This document shows, piece by piece, positions 41,869 to 51,881 of a stretch of DNA of 64,000 nucleotides (positions are counted from its first letter, which is position 1; every line of letters starts with the position of its first letter). The notes under the pieces are model-generated. The model searched no databases, was not told where the DNA came from, and saw only the letters and a program-made list of their open reading frames with translations. Made by a program: the position numbers and the translations under genes. This DNA is from Enterovibrio norvegicus FF-33 (GTDB taxonomy: Bacteria; Pseudomonadota; Gammaproteobacteria; Enterobacterales; Vibrionaceae), in assembly GCF_000286835.2 (NCBI RefSeq), contig NZ_AJYD02000013.1, forward strand, positions 92,101 through 156,100, read 5' to 3'.

Positions 41869-41983
41869 GGCTTCGCAGTCTACGAAGTCGACCATCAGGT
41901 CGCGACTATTGAGAACACTCTATTGCCGTTTTCCTACAGCAAGGAAATATTGAGTTTTGTCATTAGTCGCGATTGGTGAAGCC
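41869..41983 (+). promoter_or_regulatory. Long stem-loop in the pnp leader, probable RNase III substrate
   Basis: GGCTTC...ACCA...TCGCGACTA (41869-41908) is complementary to TAGTCGCGA.TGGT.GAAGCC (41964-41983), forming a long interrupted helix about 55 nt before the pnp start. In E. coli RNase III cleaves such a leader hairpin, after which PNPase degrades one strand and destabilises its own mRNA. The same autoregulation is inferred here from position and shape. Confidence 0.65.
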
Positions 41984-42038
41984 TTTGAAAATAAAGTGAC
42001 TCGCACTAAGTAAGTGCAAATAAAACAAGGAATTTCAC

Positions 42039-44171
42039 GTGAATCCAATCGTAAAAACATTCCAGTACGGTAACCATACCGTTACTCTGGAAACTGGCGT
42101 TATGGCTCGCCAAGCAACCGCTGCTGTAATGGCAAGCATGGACGACACTTCTGTATTCGTAAGTGTTGTTGGTAAGAAATCAGCAGTAGAAGGTCAAGAC
42201 TTCTTCCCGTTGACGGTTAACTACCAAGAGCGTACTTACGCTGCAGGTAAAATCCCTGGTGGTTTCTTCAAGCGTGAAGGTCGTCCTTCTGAAGGCGAAA
42301 CACTGACATCACGTCTGATCGACCGTCCAATCCGTCCACTGTTCCCAGACGGTTTTAAAAACGAAGTTCAAGTTATCGCAACTGTGGTTTCTGTAAACCC
42401 AGATGTAAGCCCTGATATCGTTGCATTGCTTGCGACCTCTGCAGCTCTGGCTATTTCAGGTCTGCCATTCAACGGTCCTATTGGTGCAGCACGTGTTGGC
42501 TTCATCAACGATCAGTTGGTATTGAACCCAAGCAACGCTGAGCTTGAAACTAGCCGTTTGGATCTGGTTATTGCAGGTACTGAAGGCGCAGTTCTGATGG
42601 TTGAATCAGAAGCTGACCGTCTAAGCGAAGAGCAAATGCTGCAAGCCGTTGTTTTTGGTCATGACCAACAACAAGTTGCTATTCAAGCAATCAAAGAATT
42701 TGCTGCTGAAGTCGCTACCCCTTCTTGGGATTGGGCTGCTCCAGCGGTTGACGCTGACCTGAAAGCACGTGTTGCTGAACTGGCTGAAGCGCGTTTCGTA
42801 GAAGCGTACCAGATCACCGAAAAAATGGCGCGTTATGCGCAAGTTGGTGAAATCAAGCAAGGCGTTATCGCTCAAATGAGCGAAGAGAATGACGATCTGA
42901 ACGTCCGTGAAATCCAAGGTATGCTGAGCAGCCTTGAGAAAAACGTTGTACGTGGTCGCATCATCGCGGGTAACCCACGTATCGATGGCCGTGAAAAAGA
43001 CATGGTTCGTGCGCTAGACGTACGTACTGGTGTTCTGCCACGTACCCACGGTTCTTCTTTGTTCACCCGTGGTGAAACTCAGGCTCTGGTTACTGCAACC
43101 CTTGGTACGAAGCGTGATGCTCAAATCATCGACTCGATCACTGGCGAGCGTGTGGATCACTTCCTGCTGCATTACAACTTCCCTCCGTACTGTGTGGGTG
43201 AAACTGGCTTTGTTGGTTCACCTAAGCGTCGTGAAATCGGCCACGGTAAACTGGCGAAGCGCGGTATTGCAGCAGTAATGCCTTCACAAGACGAATTCCC
43301 GTACACCATTCGTGTGGTTTCTGAAATCACTGAATCTAACGGCTCGTCTTCAATGGCGTCTGTATGTGGTACGTCTCTGGCTCTTATGGATGCTGGTGTT
43401 CCGATCAAGAAATCTGTTGCGGGTATCGCAATGGGTCTTGTGAAAGAAGACAACGACTTTGTTGTACTGTCTGACATTCTGGGTGACGAAGATCACCTGG
43501 GTGACATGGACTTCAAAGTAGCGGGTACGGATGACGGTGTCACTGCGCTGCAGATGGACATCAAAATCGAAGGTATCACTAAAGAGATCATGGAAATTGC
43601 ACTGAACCAAGCGAAGGGCGCGCGTCTGCACATCCTTAGCGTCATGGATCAAGCAATCTCTGCGGCTCGTGACGATATCTCTGAATTCGCACCACGTATC
43701 CACACCATCAAGATCAACCCAGAGAAGATCAAAGATGTGATCGGTAAAGGCGGTGCAGTTATTCGTGCGCTGACTGAAGAAACTGAAACCACCATCGAAA
43801 TCGAAGATGACGGTACAGTGAAGATCGCAGCAACAGATGGCGATAAAGCGAAAGCGGCAATTGCACGCATTGAAGCGCTGACTGCTGAAGTTGAAGTGGG
43901 CCGTATCTACACCGGTAAAGTTACTCGCATCGTAGACTTCGGTTGCTTTGTGTCTGTTATCGGCACCAAAGAAGGTCTGGTTCACATCTCTCAAGTTGCT
44001 GACAAGCGCATTGAGAAAGTGTCTGATTTCGTTGAGCAAGGTCAGGAAGTTCAAGTTAAGGTTCTGGAAATCGACCGTCAGGGTCGTATCCGCCTGAGCA
44101 TGAAAGAAGCAGTAGAGCAAGCGCCTGCTGCCGCTGAAACTGACGCTCAGCCAGAAGCTGACGCGGAATAA
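42039..44171 (+). CDS. pnp: Polyribonucleotide nucleotidyltransferase (PNPase)
   Basis: Trimeric 3'-5' phosphorolytic exoribonuclease and degradosome component. 710 residues: two RNase PH domains (about 1-225 and 310-545), a KH domain (about 552-615, [20 protein letters not shown]) and an S1 domain (about 620-690, [20 protein letters not shown]), then a short acidic tail. The start is GTG at 42039 with AAGGAA about eight bases upstream and matches the E. coli N-terminus after its first residue; E. coli also uses a non-ATG start. Confidence 0.97.
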   Translation: MNPIVKTFQYGNHTVTLETGVMARQATAAVMASMDDTSVFVSVVGKKSAVEGQDFFPLTVNYQERTYAAGKIPGGFFKREGRPSEGETLTSRLIDRPIRPLFPDGFKNEVQVIATVVSVNPDVSPDIVALLATSAALAISGLPFNGPIGAARVGFINDQLVLNPSNAELETSRLDLVIAGTEGAVLMVESEADRLSEEQMLQAVVFGHDQQQVAIQAIKEFAAEVATPSWDWAAPAVDADLKARVAELAEARFVEAYQITEKMARYAQVGEIKQGVIAQMSEENDDLNVREIQGMLSSLEKNVVRGRIIAGNPRIDGREKDMVRALDVRTGVLPRTHGSSLFTRGETQALVTATLGTKRDAQIIDSITGERVDHFLLHYNFPPYCVGETGFVGSPKRREIGHGKLAKRGIAAVMPSQDEFPYTIRVVSEITESNGSSSMASVCGTSLALMDAGVPIKKSVAGIAMGLVKEDNDFVVLSDILGDEDHLGDMDFKVAGTDDGVTALQMDIKIEGITKEIMEIALNQAKGARLHILSVMDQAISAARDDISEFAPRIHTIKINPEKIKDVIGKGGAVIRALTEETETTIEIEDDGTVKIAATDGDKAKAAIARIEALTAEVEVGRIYTGKVTRIVDFGCFVSVIGTKEGLVHISQVADKRIEKVSDFVEQGQEVQVKVLEIDRQGRIRLSMKEAVEQAPAAAETDAQPEADAE

Positions 44172-44198
44172 GTTACACTATTGCGATAAACGCGGTAT

Positions 44199-44226
44199 AA
44201 AAAGGGGGGCTATTGCCCCCTTTTTG
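44199..44226 (+). terminator. Intrinsic terminator after pnp
   Basis: A-run, GGGGGGC, loop TATT, GCCCCC and five T. Confidence 0.88.
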
Positions 44227-44255
44227 TTTTTCTGTTTTTCAGGAGAGATGCGCTA

Positions 44256-45158
44256 ATGCGAAATATGAGATGGCTGCCGTTGACCATTGTTGGGTCGTTG
44301 CTACTGCTTTCTGGCTGTGCTACGTCTACCTCAGTGAAAAACACGCAACCTTGGCATTACCTGCCAATGGCAGTGCCATTGCAGTCAACCACGCAACAGG
44401 AAGTCCAGCTAGCGCGAATTGACCAAATTCTGCTTCGTGATGATATCGCGGAGCAAGACAGAGCGCAGATCTACTACGAGCGCGGATTAATTAATGACAG
44501 CCTAGGGCTGCGTGATCTCGCGCGTTTAGATTTCAACCGTTCATTGTCATATAATCCTGCACAACCAGATGTGTTTAATATCCTTGGTGTGTATTTCACC
44601 CAAAGTGGTCTGTATGACGCAGCGTACGAAGCGTTCGATTCGACCTTAGAATTAAACGAGACACATCAGTATGCAGAGCGTAACCGTGGAATAGCGCTTT
44701 ACTACGGTGGTCGCTACGATTTAGCTGTACGCGATTTGCTCAAACACTATAGTGATAATGAAAACGATTCCTATCGTGCCTTGTGGTTGTATCTGGCAGA
44801 GCGAGAGAAAGAGGGCAGTGAGCAGGCCACGCAAGCTCTCAGGGATCGTTACCAAGCCTCTGATAAACAGGATTGGGGCTGGCAGTTAGCAAGGCTGTAT
44901 CTTAACGATATTAGTGAGCAAGCGTTCTTTAATGAAGTCATGAATAGCAGCATGGATAATTTACAGTTGGCCGAACGATTGTGTGAAGGGTATTTCTATC
45001 TTGCCAAACGCTATCAGGCGCAGGGTGATTTAGGTTCAGCCGTGGCACTGTATAAATTGGCTATGGCGGGTAATGTTTATGACTTCGTTGAGCATCGCTA
45101 CTCGATGTTGGAACTAAGCCGTATTGCACAACAGTTGAGCCAGTCGCCATCTTCATAA
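44256..45158 (+). CDS. nlpI: Lipoprotein NlpI (TPR adaptor)
   Basis: Outer-membrane lipoprotein with TPR repeats; in E. coli it is an adaptor for the protease Prc and for peptidoglycan hydrolases such as MepS. 300 residues. Signal peptide with lipobox LLSGC; the mature start CATSTSVKN favours outer-membrane sorting. TPR units are visible at about residues 70-175 (IYYERGLINDSLGLRDLARLDF, then the following two units). The pnp-nlpI order is the same as in E. coli. Confidence 0.94.
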   Translation: MRNMRWLPLTIVGSLLLLSGCATSTSVKNTQPWHYLPMAVPLQSTTQQEVQLARIDQILLRDDIAEQDRAQIYYERGLINDSLGLRDLARLDFNRSLSYNPAQPDVFNILGVYFTQSGLYDAAYEAFDSTLELNETHQYAERNRGIALYYGGRYDLAVRDLLKHYSDNENDSYRALWLYLAEREKEGSEQATQALRDRYQASDKQDWGWQLARLYLNDISEQAFFNEVMNSSMDNLQLAERLCEGYFYLAKRYQAQGDLGSAVALYKLAMAGNVYDFVEHRYSMLELSRIAQQLSQSPSS

Positions 45159-45196
45159 TATTGATGGCGTGGGTGAGATAAGCGTTGAAGTCATGC

Positions 45197-45226
45197 AAAA
45201 AAGAGCCGCTATCAGTGGCTCTTTTC
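45197..45226. terminator. Bidirectional terminator between nlpI and ubiV
   Basis: GAGCCGCT/AGTGGCTC stem with A and T runs on the two sides; it serves convergent nlpI (+) and ubiV (-). Confidence 0.85.
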
Positions 45227-45238
45227 ACATTTGAGCGG

Positions 45239-46105
45239 TTAAACGTGTGTCGCCATCCCTTCAATGCTGTGCCAGTAGCCATTGCAGTGATGGGTGCGAG
45301 GCGCAAAGCCAGTATCACCGCGTTTGAAGCCTTCCAGTACATTAATGGTGTCTAAATGCTGAGGGCTGATGCGTACCACGTCGATTAACCCCTGCATGGA
45401 TGCGATGTCAGCACTCAGGTCATAACAGTAACCTGATTGGGTCTGAATACCATTCAACGTAAACACGGCTTGGCCCTCCTGACTTTTGACTTCGAGACCT
45501 TGTGGGTAGTTAACACAGCAGGTTTCGCATTTGTCTTTTGGTCTGTTTTCGGCGCGTGCACTAAAACAACGGGCTGAATAGGCTAATGGTAAATGCCCAT
45601 AGGAAAACACTTCAACCTCAAAGCTGTTGCGGATCCCCAGCATCTCAGCTTCAGCTAGGACTTTTTGCAACCATTCTCGAGACAGCTCAACCGGCATACA
45701 CCAGCGTATCATGCCTTTTTTCAGCAGCACGTGAAGTGCTTGTGCGTTGTAAAGGTTCAGCGCAGGGCCTGCGACAAAGGGGATCTTTTTCTCGTGTGCC
45801 AGTTGAATCGCTGAGACATCGTTAGCTTCGATAATGAACTCGCCATTGTCGATGTAACTTTTCATCACTTTGACTTCGCTTGGCGCTTCAAGTAGCGCCA
45901 TGGTCGACAGCACGACTTGCTTGCCGTGTTGTGCCAGTTCTCGACCTAAATCCATCCAATCGGCAGTGCGCATTTCTCTGCGTTTAGAGCAGACAGTTTC
46001 GCCAAGATAGACGATATCAGTGTCGCTGTTTACGGCTTTTTGATAAAAGCTTTCAACGTCATTTTTTGGCCAGAAATAGAGAAGTGGGCCAAGTGAATAT
46101 TTCAT
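45239..46105 (-). CDS. ubiV: Ubiquinone biosynthesis protein UbiV (U32 peptidase-like)
   Basis: Iron-sulfur protein that forms a heterodimer with UbiU and takes part in the oxygen-independent hydroxylation steps of ubiquinone synthesis under anaerobiosis. 288 residues from the ATG at 46105 (AGAGAG upstream). Four cysteines that can hold a 4Fe-4S cluster are visible: Cys39 in [10 protein letters not shown], one in SARCFSAR, and the CETCC pair. The frame upstream to 46126 overlaps ubiU and is not supported. It lies 11 nt after ubiU. Confidence 0.93.
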   Translation of the reverse strand: MKYSLGPLLYFWPKNDVESFYQKAVNSDTDIVYLGETVCSKRREMRTADWMDLGRELAQHGKQVVLSTMALLEAPSEVKVMKSYIDNGEFIIEANDVSAIQLAHEKKIPFVAGPALNLYNAQALHVLLKKGMIRWCMPVELSREWLQKVLAEAEMLGIRNSFEVEVFSYGHLPLAYSARCFSARAENRPKDKCETCCVNYPQGLEVKSQEGQAVFTLNGIQTQSGYCYDLSADIASMQGLIDVVRISPQHLDTINVLEGFKRGDTGFAPRTHHCNGYWHSIEGMATHV

Positions 46106-46116
46106 AGTTTTCTCTC

Positions 46117-47112
46117 TTACTGCCATTTACGGTGGTAAGCACCCAGTGTCGTTTGAGCGCCCTCTGAGACACTGTCCAAGCACTGATCCCACTGCGGAAG
46201 CACATGATAGTCATCTGGCTTTTTGAGATAGCTATCAATAGCTTGTCGCCACGTGCGAGTCACTTGTTCAACATATGCAGGACTACGCTGGCGACCTTCG
46301 ATTTTGACAGAGGCAATGTTGGCGGCAAACAATTCAGGCAAAATAGAAAGTGTATTCAGGCTGGTTGGCTCTTCCAAAGCGTGGAATGGCTCTCCGTCGG
46401 TGACAAAGCGTCCTTTACATAGCGTTGGATATCCTGCGTTTTCACCGGCTTTATAGCGGTCGATCAAAATGTCGTTGAGACGAGATTCCAATCCTTGTGG
46501 CGTTTCCTGCCAGCGAACATATTTTGCAGGTGAGCAAGCGCCTACAGTATTGGGTGACTCTCCTGTCAGGTAGGAAGACAGGTAGCAACGTCCTTCGGAC
46601 ATGATGCAAAGACTACCAAAGGCAAACACTTCGAGATCAACATCGGTGGTGCGAGAAAGCTGCTTCACTTGATGCATAGATAGCACTCGCGGCAATACAA
46701 CGCGCTTAACGTTGAAGTGATCACGATAGAAATCAATGGCAGCACTGTTGGTGGCGGAGGCTTGCACCGACAGGTGAATTTCCATGTCAGGGTGCTTAGT
46801 GGCTGCATAATCAAGTACGGCGAGATCGGCGATGATCAGTGCATCTACGCCCAAATCAACCGCTGCATCAACCGCGTCAGTCCAACGTTTGAAACCATCT
46901 GGGTGAGCAAACGTATTCAGTGCGACATGAAGATGTTTATTTCGATCATGAACATAGGAAACCGCTTTTTCGAGTTTTTTCCCGTCAAAGTTCAGGCCTG
47001 CAAAGTGGCGTGCATTGGTGCCATCCTTGAAGCCGATATATACCGCATCGGCGCCATTATCGATGGCCGTTTTCAGGGCAGGAAGGTTACCTGCCGGACA
47101 AAGCAATTCCAT
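46117..47112 (-). CDS. ubiU: Ubiquinone biosynthesis protein UbiU (U32 peptidase-like)
   Basis: Partner of UbiV. 331 residues, same length as E. coli UbiU, beginning [14 protein letters not shown]. The cluster cysteines are in [25 protein letters not shown] and [11 protein letters not shown] at 47112 with GGGGAAA upstream; the open frame extends to 47385 but the extra 91 residues have no family support. The 283 bp to the next gene should hold the promoter. E. coli ubiUV respond to FNR; I found no clear FNR box. Confidence 0.95.
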   Translation of the reverse strand: MELLCPAGNLPALKTAIDNGADAVYIGFKDGTNARHFAGLNFDGKKLEKAVSYVHDRNKHLHVALNTFAHPDGFKRWTDAVDAAVDLGVDALIIADLAVLDYAATKHPDMEIHLSVQASATNSAAIDFYRDHFNVKRVVLPRVLSMHQVKQLSRTTDVDLEVFAFGSLCIMSEGRCYLSSYLTGESPNTVGACSPAKYVRWQETPQGLESRLNDILIDRYKAGENAGYPTLCKGRFVTDGEPFHALEEPTSLNTLSILPELFAANIASVKIEGRQRSPAYVEQVTRTWRQAIDSYLKKPDDYHVLPQWDQCLDSVSEGAQTTLGAYHRKWQ

Positions 47113-47394
47113 AAATTTCCCCACATCCGTGGTCAGCATCTGGCTATGAGTTTGAACATAAAGTCCGGATTTTAGGCAGAGTTGGCTCAAAAGGTATTGA
47201 TGTAAGGCAGGTTTGGGTAAACAAAGAATGAAACCGATGGGAAATCGATGATTCAGGGCAAGATATGTAACGGATTCGATCCGTGGACTATATGGTGGCA
47301 GGGGGGCGGATGAAGGTGAGTTTGGGTGACCGGTTTGTAATGAACGGGCTTGAGGCGAATAGAGTTGGCGCAGTTCGTGCGCCAACTATCGGCA

Positions 47395-49443
47395 TCAGGA
47401 AGCGGCTTTAATCGCCTTACGATTGTTTATTAGTAGCGCTTCAAATTCTGCTCTTGGCATCGGTTTATAGAAATGAAAGCCTTGAATCGTATCGCATTTT
47501 AGGTTGGCGAGCACGCTTGCCTGTTTGCCCGTTTCTACCCCTTCGGCGACCACAGACATGTTTAACGAACGGCCAAGATTGATAATGTTCTCTATCAATG
47601 TGACCTGTTTTGGGAAGGTTTCCATGTCTGAGATAAACGCGCGGTCAATCTTCAATTCATCAAGTGGAAACTTGGCCAGATAAGACAGCGACGAATAACC
47701 GGTACCGAAATCATCAATTGAGAGTGCAAACCCGAGATCCTTAATGGCATTTAGCATTTGGATCGCATGGTCACCGTCGCTCATGACGGCACTTTCAGTC
47801 AGCTCGAAGGTGATGAGTGAGGGATCAGCTTTCGTGGCGGATTGCAGTTTTTTCATGTGCGTAGTGAGGTTTGGGTTACTAAATTGCTGCGGTGATAGGT
47901 TTATGGCCACACGACCGGGCAGCACCTTTAGGCTTTGCCAGCGGCGCACCGCTTGAAACACTTCGCGCATCACATTGCGACCGAGCAATTCAATCATGCC
48001 AGATCGTTCTGCCACCGGAATAAAACGCGCAGGACTGATGTAGCCCTCAACGGGGTGCTTCCACCGCACCAGTGCCTCCGCGCCGTTGATGGTGTAATCT
48101 TGAGCATTCACCTTAGGTTGATACCAAACTTCTAGGCCATTGTTTTGCAGTGCTTTTTGCAGTTCAATTTCCAACCAAAGACGCATGCGTGCTTCTTTGT
48201 TCATGTGTTGGTTATAGGTCACAACACGGTTGCGGCCTTGTTCTTTAGCTTCGTACATTGCGGTGTCAGCATTTTGCAGCAGGCTACGTGCGTCTTTACC
48301 ATCTCCAGGATATTTTACCGAGCCAATTGAGCAGGCGAGATACTTGCTGAAATGGTAGAGGTCGAAAGGTTGGCTGATCACTTCCACGATTTTATTAGTC
48401 AATTCACCGGCAACATCTTCACCAGTCTGCTCTGGCAATAAAACCGCAAATTCATCACCACCAAGATGGCCCAATATGGTTTCTGCGGGTAATTGGCGAC
48501 GAAGACGCTGAGCAATTTCCTGCAGCACACGATCGCCAATGTGGTGTCCTAGAGAGTCGTTAATATTCTTAAAGTTATCAATGTCGAGATACAGCATCAG
48601 CAGAGGTGTTTCGCCATTGATGAGCTGTTCAAGTCGGCGCGAGAAACCGTGTCGATTATATAGGCCCGTAAGTGCATCGAACTGAGCCAGCTTTTCGATA
48701 GTCTGCTTATGGTCGGTTGTTGCGAGGGTTCGCGATAACGTAATGAGAGCGCCACTGCCCCCGAGTAAGCTCACAGAGCCATAAGAGATATTCAGAGGTT
48801 TGCTGTCAGCGTTACCATTACTCGCCTGGCAAACCAGTTGCTGTCCAGATGCTAATGACGTTAAAGAGGCAACGAGGGATTGTCCTTTGATAGGACTTGC
48901 CAGAAGGTTTTCGATATCTTCACCTAAAATTTCATTTAGGTTATCGAAGCCTAACAGGTTAACAGCATGGCTGTTGGCACTAAGGATTATGCCATCGTCG
49001 AGTACGCAGCACCCTTCACCAACCAGTTGGCACAGATTAGTAAACCGGCTTTCTGACGACTCTAATGCACTGGTCAGTACTTGCCTTTCAGACGTGTCTG
49101 CAGCGTGAAAAATCACTGCGCCTTCTGGCCACTCACTGCTGGTTAGTGGGGAAACACTGAAGTGAAAGCTTGAGTCATGAATGCCATCATTGAGAACTAT
49201 CTCGCCTTCCGTATTCTCGCCATTAAGTGCGCGATTATAATGGGGCGACAATGCATCGTAGAAGGCTGTGCCTAAAATGTCTTTATCCTGTTTTCCGACT
49301 AATTCATTGTGATCGAGGCCACTGATTTCGCAATAACGCTGGCTAACCCAGAGATAACGATGGCTTTTGTCCAGAACGGCAAAAAGAAAAGGGCTGTTTT
49401 GAGTCAGACGTGAAAACCAATAGGTTAACTGCTCGATTGGCAT
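47395..49443 (-). CDS. rocS: PAS-PAS-GGDEF-EAL c-di-GMP enzyme, RocS-like
   Basis: Cytoplasmic c-di-GMP enzyme of 682 residues. Two PAS domains (about 15-120 and 130-235), GGDEF domain with intact GGDEF at 328-332, EAL domain with intact EAL at 456-458, followed by DDFGTGYSS, LKIDRAF and EGVET. Both catalytic sites look functional, so it may make or break c-di-GMP. V. cholerae RocS has the same catalytic-domain set and, as I recall, lies in the same place beside the U32 genes and downstream of pnp. The symbol rests on that synteny. It could influence the LapD-controlled adhesin system at 52-64 kb; that is inference. Confidence 0.85.
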   Translation of the reverse strand: MPIEQLTYWFSRLTQNSPFLFAVLDKSHRYLWVSQRYCEISGLDHNELVGKQDKDILGTAFYDALSPHYNRALNGENTEGEIVLNDGIHDSSFHFSVSPLTSSEWPEGAVIFHAADTSERQVLTSALESSESRFTNLCQLVGEGCCVLDDGIILSANSHAVNLLGFDNLNEILGEDIENLLASPIKGQSLVASLTSLASGQQLVCQASNGNADSKPLNISYGSVSLLGGSGALITLSRTLATTDHKQTIEKLAQFDALTGLYNRHGFSRRLEQLINGETPLLMLYLDIDNFKNINDSLGHHIGDRVLQEIAQRLRRQLPAETILGHLGGDEFAVLLPEQTGEDVAGELTNKIVEVISQPFDLYHFSKYLACSIGSVKYPGDGKDARSLLQNADTAMYEAKEQGRNRVVTYNQHMNKEARMRLWLEIELQKALQNNGLEVWYQPKVNAQDYTINGAEALVRWKHPVEGYISPARFIPVAERSGMIELLGRNVMREVFQAVRRWQSLKVLPGRVAINLSPQQFSNPNLTTHMKKLQSATKADPSLITFELTESAVMSDGDHAIQMLNAIKDLGFALSIDDFGTGYSSLSYLAKFPLDELKIDRAFISDMETFPKQVTLIENIINLGRSLNMSVVAEGVETGKQASVLANLKCDTIQGFHFYKPMPRAEFEALLINNRKAIKAAS

Positions 49444-49809
49444 TTAGGCACCATACATCCTAGCTTGCGAAGCTAATTCCTACTTCAACTTCAAATTTGA
49501 GACAACACTATATAACGGTGATGTGATCGGATAAACCTTTATATAGCTTATATCTCTAAAGGATCGGCTTATTGAACCCATACCGCTTTTCGGGGGAGTA
49601 TTGAAATTGTCACATCGTGATGTATTTCAAATAAAGGGTTGTAGGGACGGCTAATGCCCTTACAAATAGCATTAATATTTAATTCAACCCTGTTTTATAT
49701 AGTCGTGGCATTTGTGTACCCTATTTTTTGATGTAAGGCATGATCATTGCTCGACACAATGGCATACAATGGGTCATATCTTCGGCACCCTTAGCATTGG
49801 AGCATTACC
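49444..49809. promoter_or_regulatory. Divergent rocS-ubiT spacer with two dyads
   Basis: 366 bp without a credible ORF. A 12-bp dyad lies at 49601-49630: TTGAAAT (TGTC bulge) ACATC, centre GT, GATGT ATTTCAA. A second, nested structure lies at 49636-49691: AGGGTTG and CAACCCT arms enclosing TAATGC and GCATTA arms. It must contain the promoters of both genes. I found no FNR-type TTGAT-N4-ATCAA site. Confidence 0.5.
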
Positions 49810-50337
49810 TTGCTCGACAAACTTCACTCAACGTTGGTGCATCAAGCACCAGCTTTATTTAGACTGCCAATCAAACTTGTTCCAGCATCAGCGCAAAAAG
49901 CATTGATGTTAGAAACCTTAAAACGCGTGTTCCGCGAAGCATTGGATGATGGCGAATTTGAGTTTCTCGAGAATCGCTGGCTGGAAGTGCATGTGCGCGA
50001 TATTGGATTTAAAAGCTATATTAGTTTTGATAATGACAAGCTGGTGGTGCAACAAGACATTGAAGCGCCGGATGTTAGATTTAGCGGTAATCTGAACGAT
50101 TTAATATTGATTGCAGCCCGCAAGGAAGATCCTGATACTTTGTTTTTCCAGCGTCGCCTTTTGATTGAAGGTGATACTGAGCTCGGGCTGGAAGTGAAGA
50201 ACTTGATGGACAGTGTGGATTTGGATTCATTACCGACCATGCTTCGCCAAGGACTATTTTCGTTAGCAGCCTTTGTTCAAAAAGGCCTGCAAGCTCCCGC
50301 TCCCCTCAATGAGGCGCACTATGCTCATAAGATCTGA
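49810..50337 (+). CDS. ubiT: Ubiquinone biosynthesis accessory factor UbiT (SCP2 domain)
   Basis: Lipid-binding SCP2-type protein that acts with UbiU and UbiV in oxygen-independent ubiquinone synthesis. 175 residues. The C-terminal half carries the conserved AARKEDPDTLFFQRRLLIEG and DTELGLEVKNLMD stretches. The start is TTG at 49810 with GGAG seven bases upstream, giving MLDKLHSTLVH as in the E. coli protein. It overlaps yhbS by 17 bp. It is separated from ubiUV by rocS on the other strand. Confidence 0.92.
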   Translation: MLDKLHSTLVHQAPALFRLPIKLVPASAQKALMLETLKRVFREALDDGEFEFLENRWLEVHVRDIGFKSYISFDNDKLVVQQDIEAPDVRFSGNLNDLILIAARKEDPDTLFFQRRLLIEGDTELGLEVKNLMDSVDLDSLPTMLRQGLFSLAAFVQKGLQAPAPLNEAHYAHKI

Positions 50338-50824
50338 AGCGCCTGCCGATCTTTTACCGATCGACAGATTGCTAAAAAAAGCCTTCCCAACAAAAGCGGA
50401 AGCCAAGTTGGTGATGTCATTGCGTGAAAATGGTCACAACACCTTGTCGATGGTGGCGTGTAACGACGAAGGCAAAATCGTTGCCCACGTGATGTTTAGC
50501 CCTGTCACTATCGGTGGAATGGACACTGGCGTCCAAGGCTTGGCACCGCTTTGTGTTCATCCTGATTATCGCAAACAGGGTATTGCCGTTTCATTAGTCA
50601 AAGAAGGCTTGGAGATCCTGAGGGAGCTAAGCTACCCAGCCTGTGTCGTGTTAGGCGACCCTGCATACTACGAACAGTTTGGCTTTACCGCCGCAAACAC
50701 CTTCGGATTCCATTGCAAATGGGATGTGCCGCAAGAGGCGTTTATGGCAACAGAGATCATTGAAAATGCGTTTGAAAACCTGCAAGGCATTGTGGATTAC
50801 TGCCCAGAGTTTGATGAGCTTTAA
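50321..50824 (+). CDS. yhbS: GNAT-family acetyltransferase YhbS
   Basis: 167-residue N-acetyltransferase of unknown substrate. The acetyl-CoA-binding loop is VHPDYRKQGIAVSLVKEG, followed by VVLGDPAYYEQFGF, typical of YhbS. The ATG at 50321 lies inside the end of ubiT with GAGG six bases upstream; the pair is translationally coupled, as ubiT-yhbS is in E. coli. The longer frame from 50273 is not supported. Confidence 0.9.
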   Translation: MLIRSEAPADLLPIDRLLKKAFPTKAEAKLVMSLRENGHNTLSMVACNDEGKIVAHVMFSPVTIGGMDTGVQGLAPLCVHPDYRKQGIAVSLVKEGLEILRELSYPACVVLGDPAYYEQFGFTAANTFGFHCKWDVPQEAFMATEIIENAFENLQGIVDYCPEFDEL

Positions 50825-50869
50825 CGTCGCAGTGATGTGATTGTTCCGCTATGTTTGGTTCAAAACAAG

Positions 50870-50901
50870 AGGGGCGGCCAGTGGCTGCTCCTTTTGTTTT
50901 T
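50870..50901 (+). terminator. Intrinsic terminator after yhbS
   Basis: GGGGCGGCC, loop AGT, GGCTGCTCC (two G-T pairs), then TTTTGTTTTT. Just after it, TGCTCGC-TGA-GCGAGCA (50914-50930) forms a second perfect hairpin without a T run. Confidence 0.75.
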
Positions 50902-51038
50902 ATGCTGAGTAAGTGCTCGCTGAGCGAGCATCTTGAAGCTGCCTGGGGATATCACTTCGCGCTTTGATGTCGATGCATCGCGAACTTTGATAGGATGCGT
51001 GCATATTTATCGGTTGAGTTTTTGACTTTCGTGGTGCC

Positions 51039-51434
51039 ATGAACGATTTACAGCGTCTTAAAGAAATGGGGATTACCGTGTGGGATATTAGGCATCCCGT
51101 GGTGTTCCCTGAAAATATGACAACGGCCATTACATTGCCTCCGTCCTGCAAGCTGCTGTTTGTTAGTGAGAGTGCGCCGAATGACCATGAAGCTTGGCTG
51201 TTTGGGAAAATTCTCGCGAGCATGAAATTGACCCCTGAGCAGGCGCTTCGTTTGCCGCCGAGAGCACTGTCGGCGCTGGGCGAGCATTCGCTTGAATGGA
51301 GCTGGTTTTCCGGAGTGTCTGCGCACGCCTTGCCGAATGTTAAAGCGCTCTCTTCACCGTCACTCTCTGCGTTGAACGACGACCAAAACGCGAAAAAAGC
51401 ACTGTGGAAACAAATAAAAAATTATGAAAACTGA
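51039..51434 (+). CDS. holD: DNA polymerase III psi subunit HolD
   Basis: Clamp-loader accessory subunit that joins chi and SSB to the tau/gamma complex. 131 residues. Weakly conserved family, but the start (LQRLKEMGITVWDIRHP, like QLQQLGITQWSLRRP of E. coli) and the C-terminal KKALWKQIKNYE agree. The overlap of its last 11 bp with rimI matches the E. coli holD-rimI pair. Confidence 0.85.
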   Translation: MNDLQRLKEMGITVWDIRHPVVFPENMTTAITLPPSCKLLFVSESAPNDHEAWLFGKILASMKLTPEQALRLPPRALSALGEHSLEWSWFSGVSAHALPNVKALSSPSLSALNDDQNAKKALWKQIKNYEN

Positions 51435-51870
51435 ATTACTTCCAATGGATGATTGCTGGCTCGATGCGGTGGTTTCCATTGAGCGCGCGGCGCATAGTCA
51501 CCCATGGGCAGAAAGCCTACTGCGCAAGCCACCGACAAAGTTTGGCTGCAATCGCGTGTTGGTGATGAATGATGATGTGGTTGGGTATTTTTTCGCGCAA
51601 TGTGTGGCGGGGGAAGCGTCGCTGCTTAACATTGCCATCGCGCCGATGTATCAAGGCAAAGGGTTTGGAAAGGAACTACTGAGCGGCTTTCTTGCCTGTA
51701 TGCGTAAAATGGATGCGCAGGAAGCATGGCTTGAAGTGAGGGAGAGCAACCAAGCTGCCATTAAGCTCTATGAAGCGTTAGAGTTTAACGAGTTTGATCG
51801 TCGTTACGGTTATTACCCGACAAAAGCGGGTAAGGAAGATGCGCTGATCATGAGTTACTGGTTCGAATAA
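51424..51870 (+). CDS. rimI: Ribosomal protein S18 alanine N-acetyltransferase RimI
   Basis: GNAT enzyme that acetylates the N-terminal alanine of S18. 148 residues. The acetyl-CoA motif is APMYQGKGFGKELLSGF; the C-terminal NQAAIKLYEALEFNEFDRRYGYYP is the RimI hallmark. It starts inside holD. Confidence 0.94.
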   Translation: MKTELLPMDDCWLDAVVSIERAAHSHPWAESLLRKPPTKFGCNRVLVMNDDVVGYFFAQCVAGEASLLNIAIAPMYQGKGFGKELLSGFLACMRKMDAQEAWLEVRESNQAAIKLYEALEFNEFDRRYGYYPTKAGKEDALIMSYWFE

Positions 51871-51881
51871 TGATTTCGAAT

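Noticed and set aside
43350..44120. 256-codon minus-strand open frame opposite pnp
   Set aside because: It is the antisense shadow of a highly biased coding sequence; composition is Phe/Cys/His-rich, there is no ribosome site and pnp is intact.
47113..47385. 91-residue N-terminal extension of UbiU
   Set aside because: The family starts at MELLCPAGN with a good ribosome site, and the extension is low-similarity intergenic sequence.
49444..49809. FNR box upstream of ubiT
   Set aside because: The TTGAT at about 49728 has no ATCAA partner at the right distance; the dyads present do not fit the FNR consensus.
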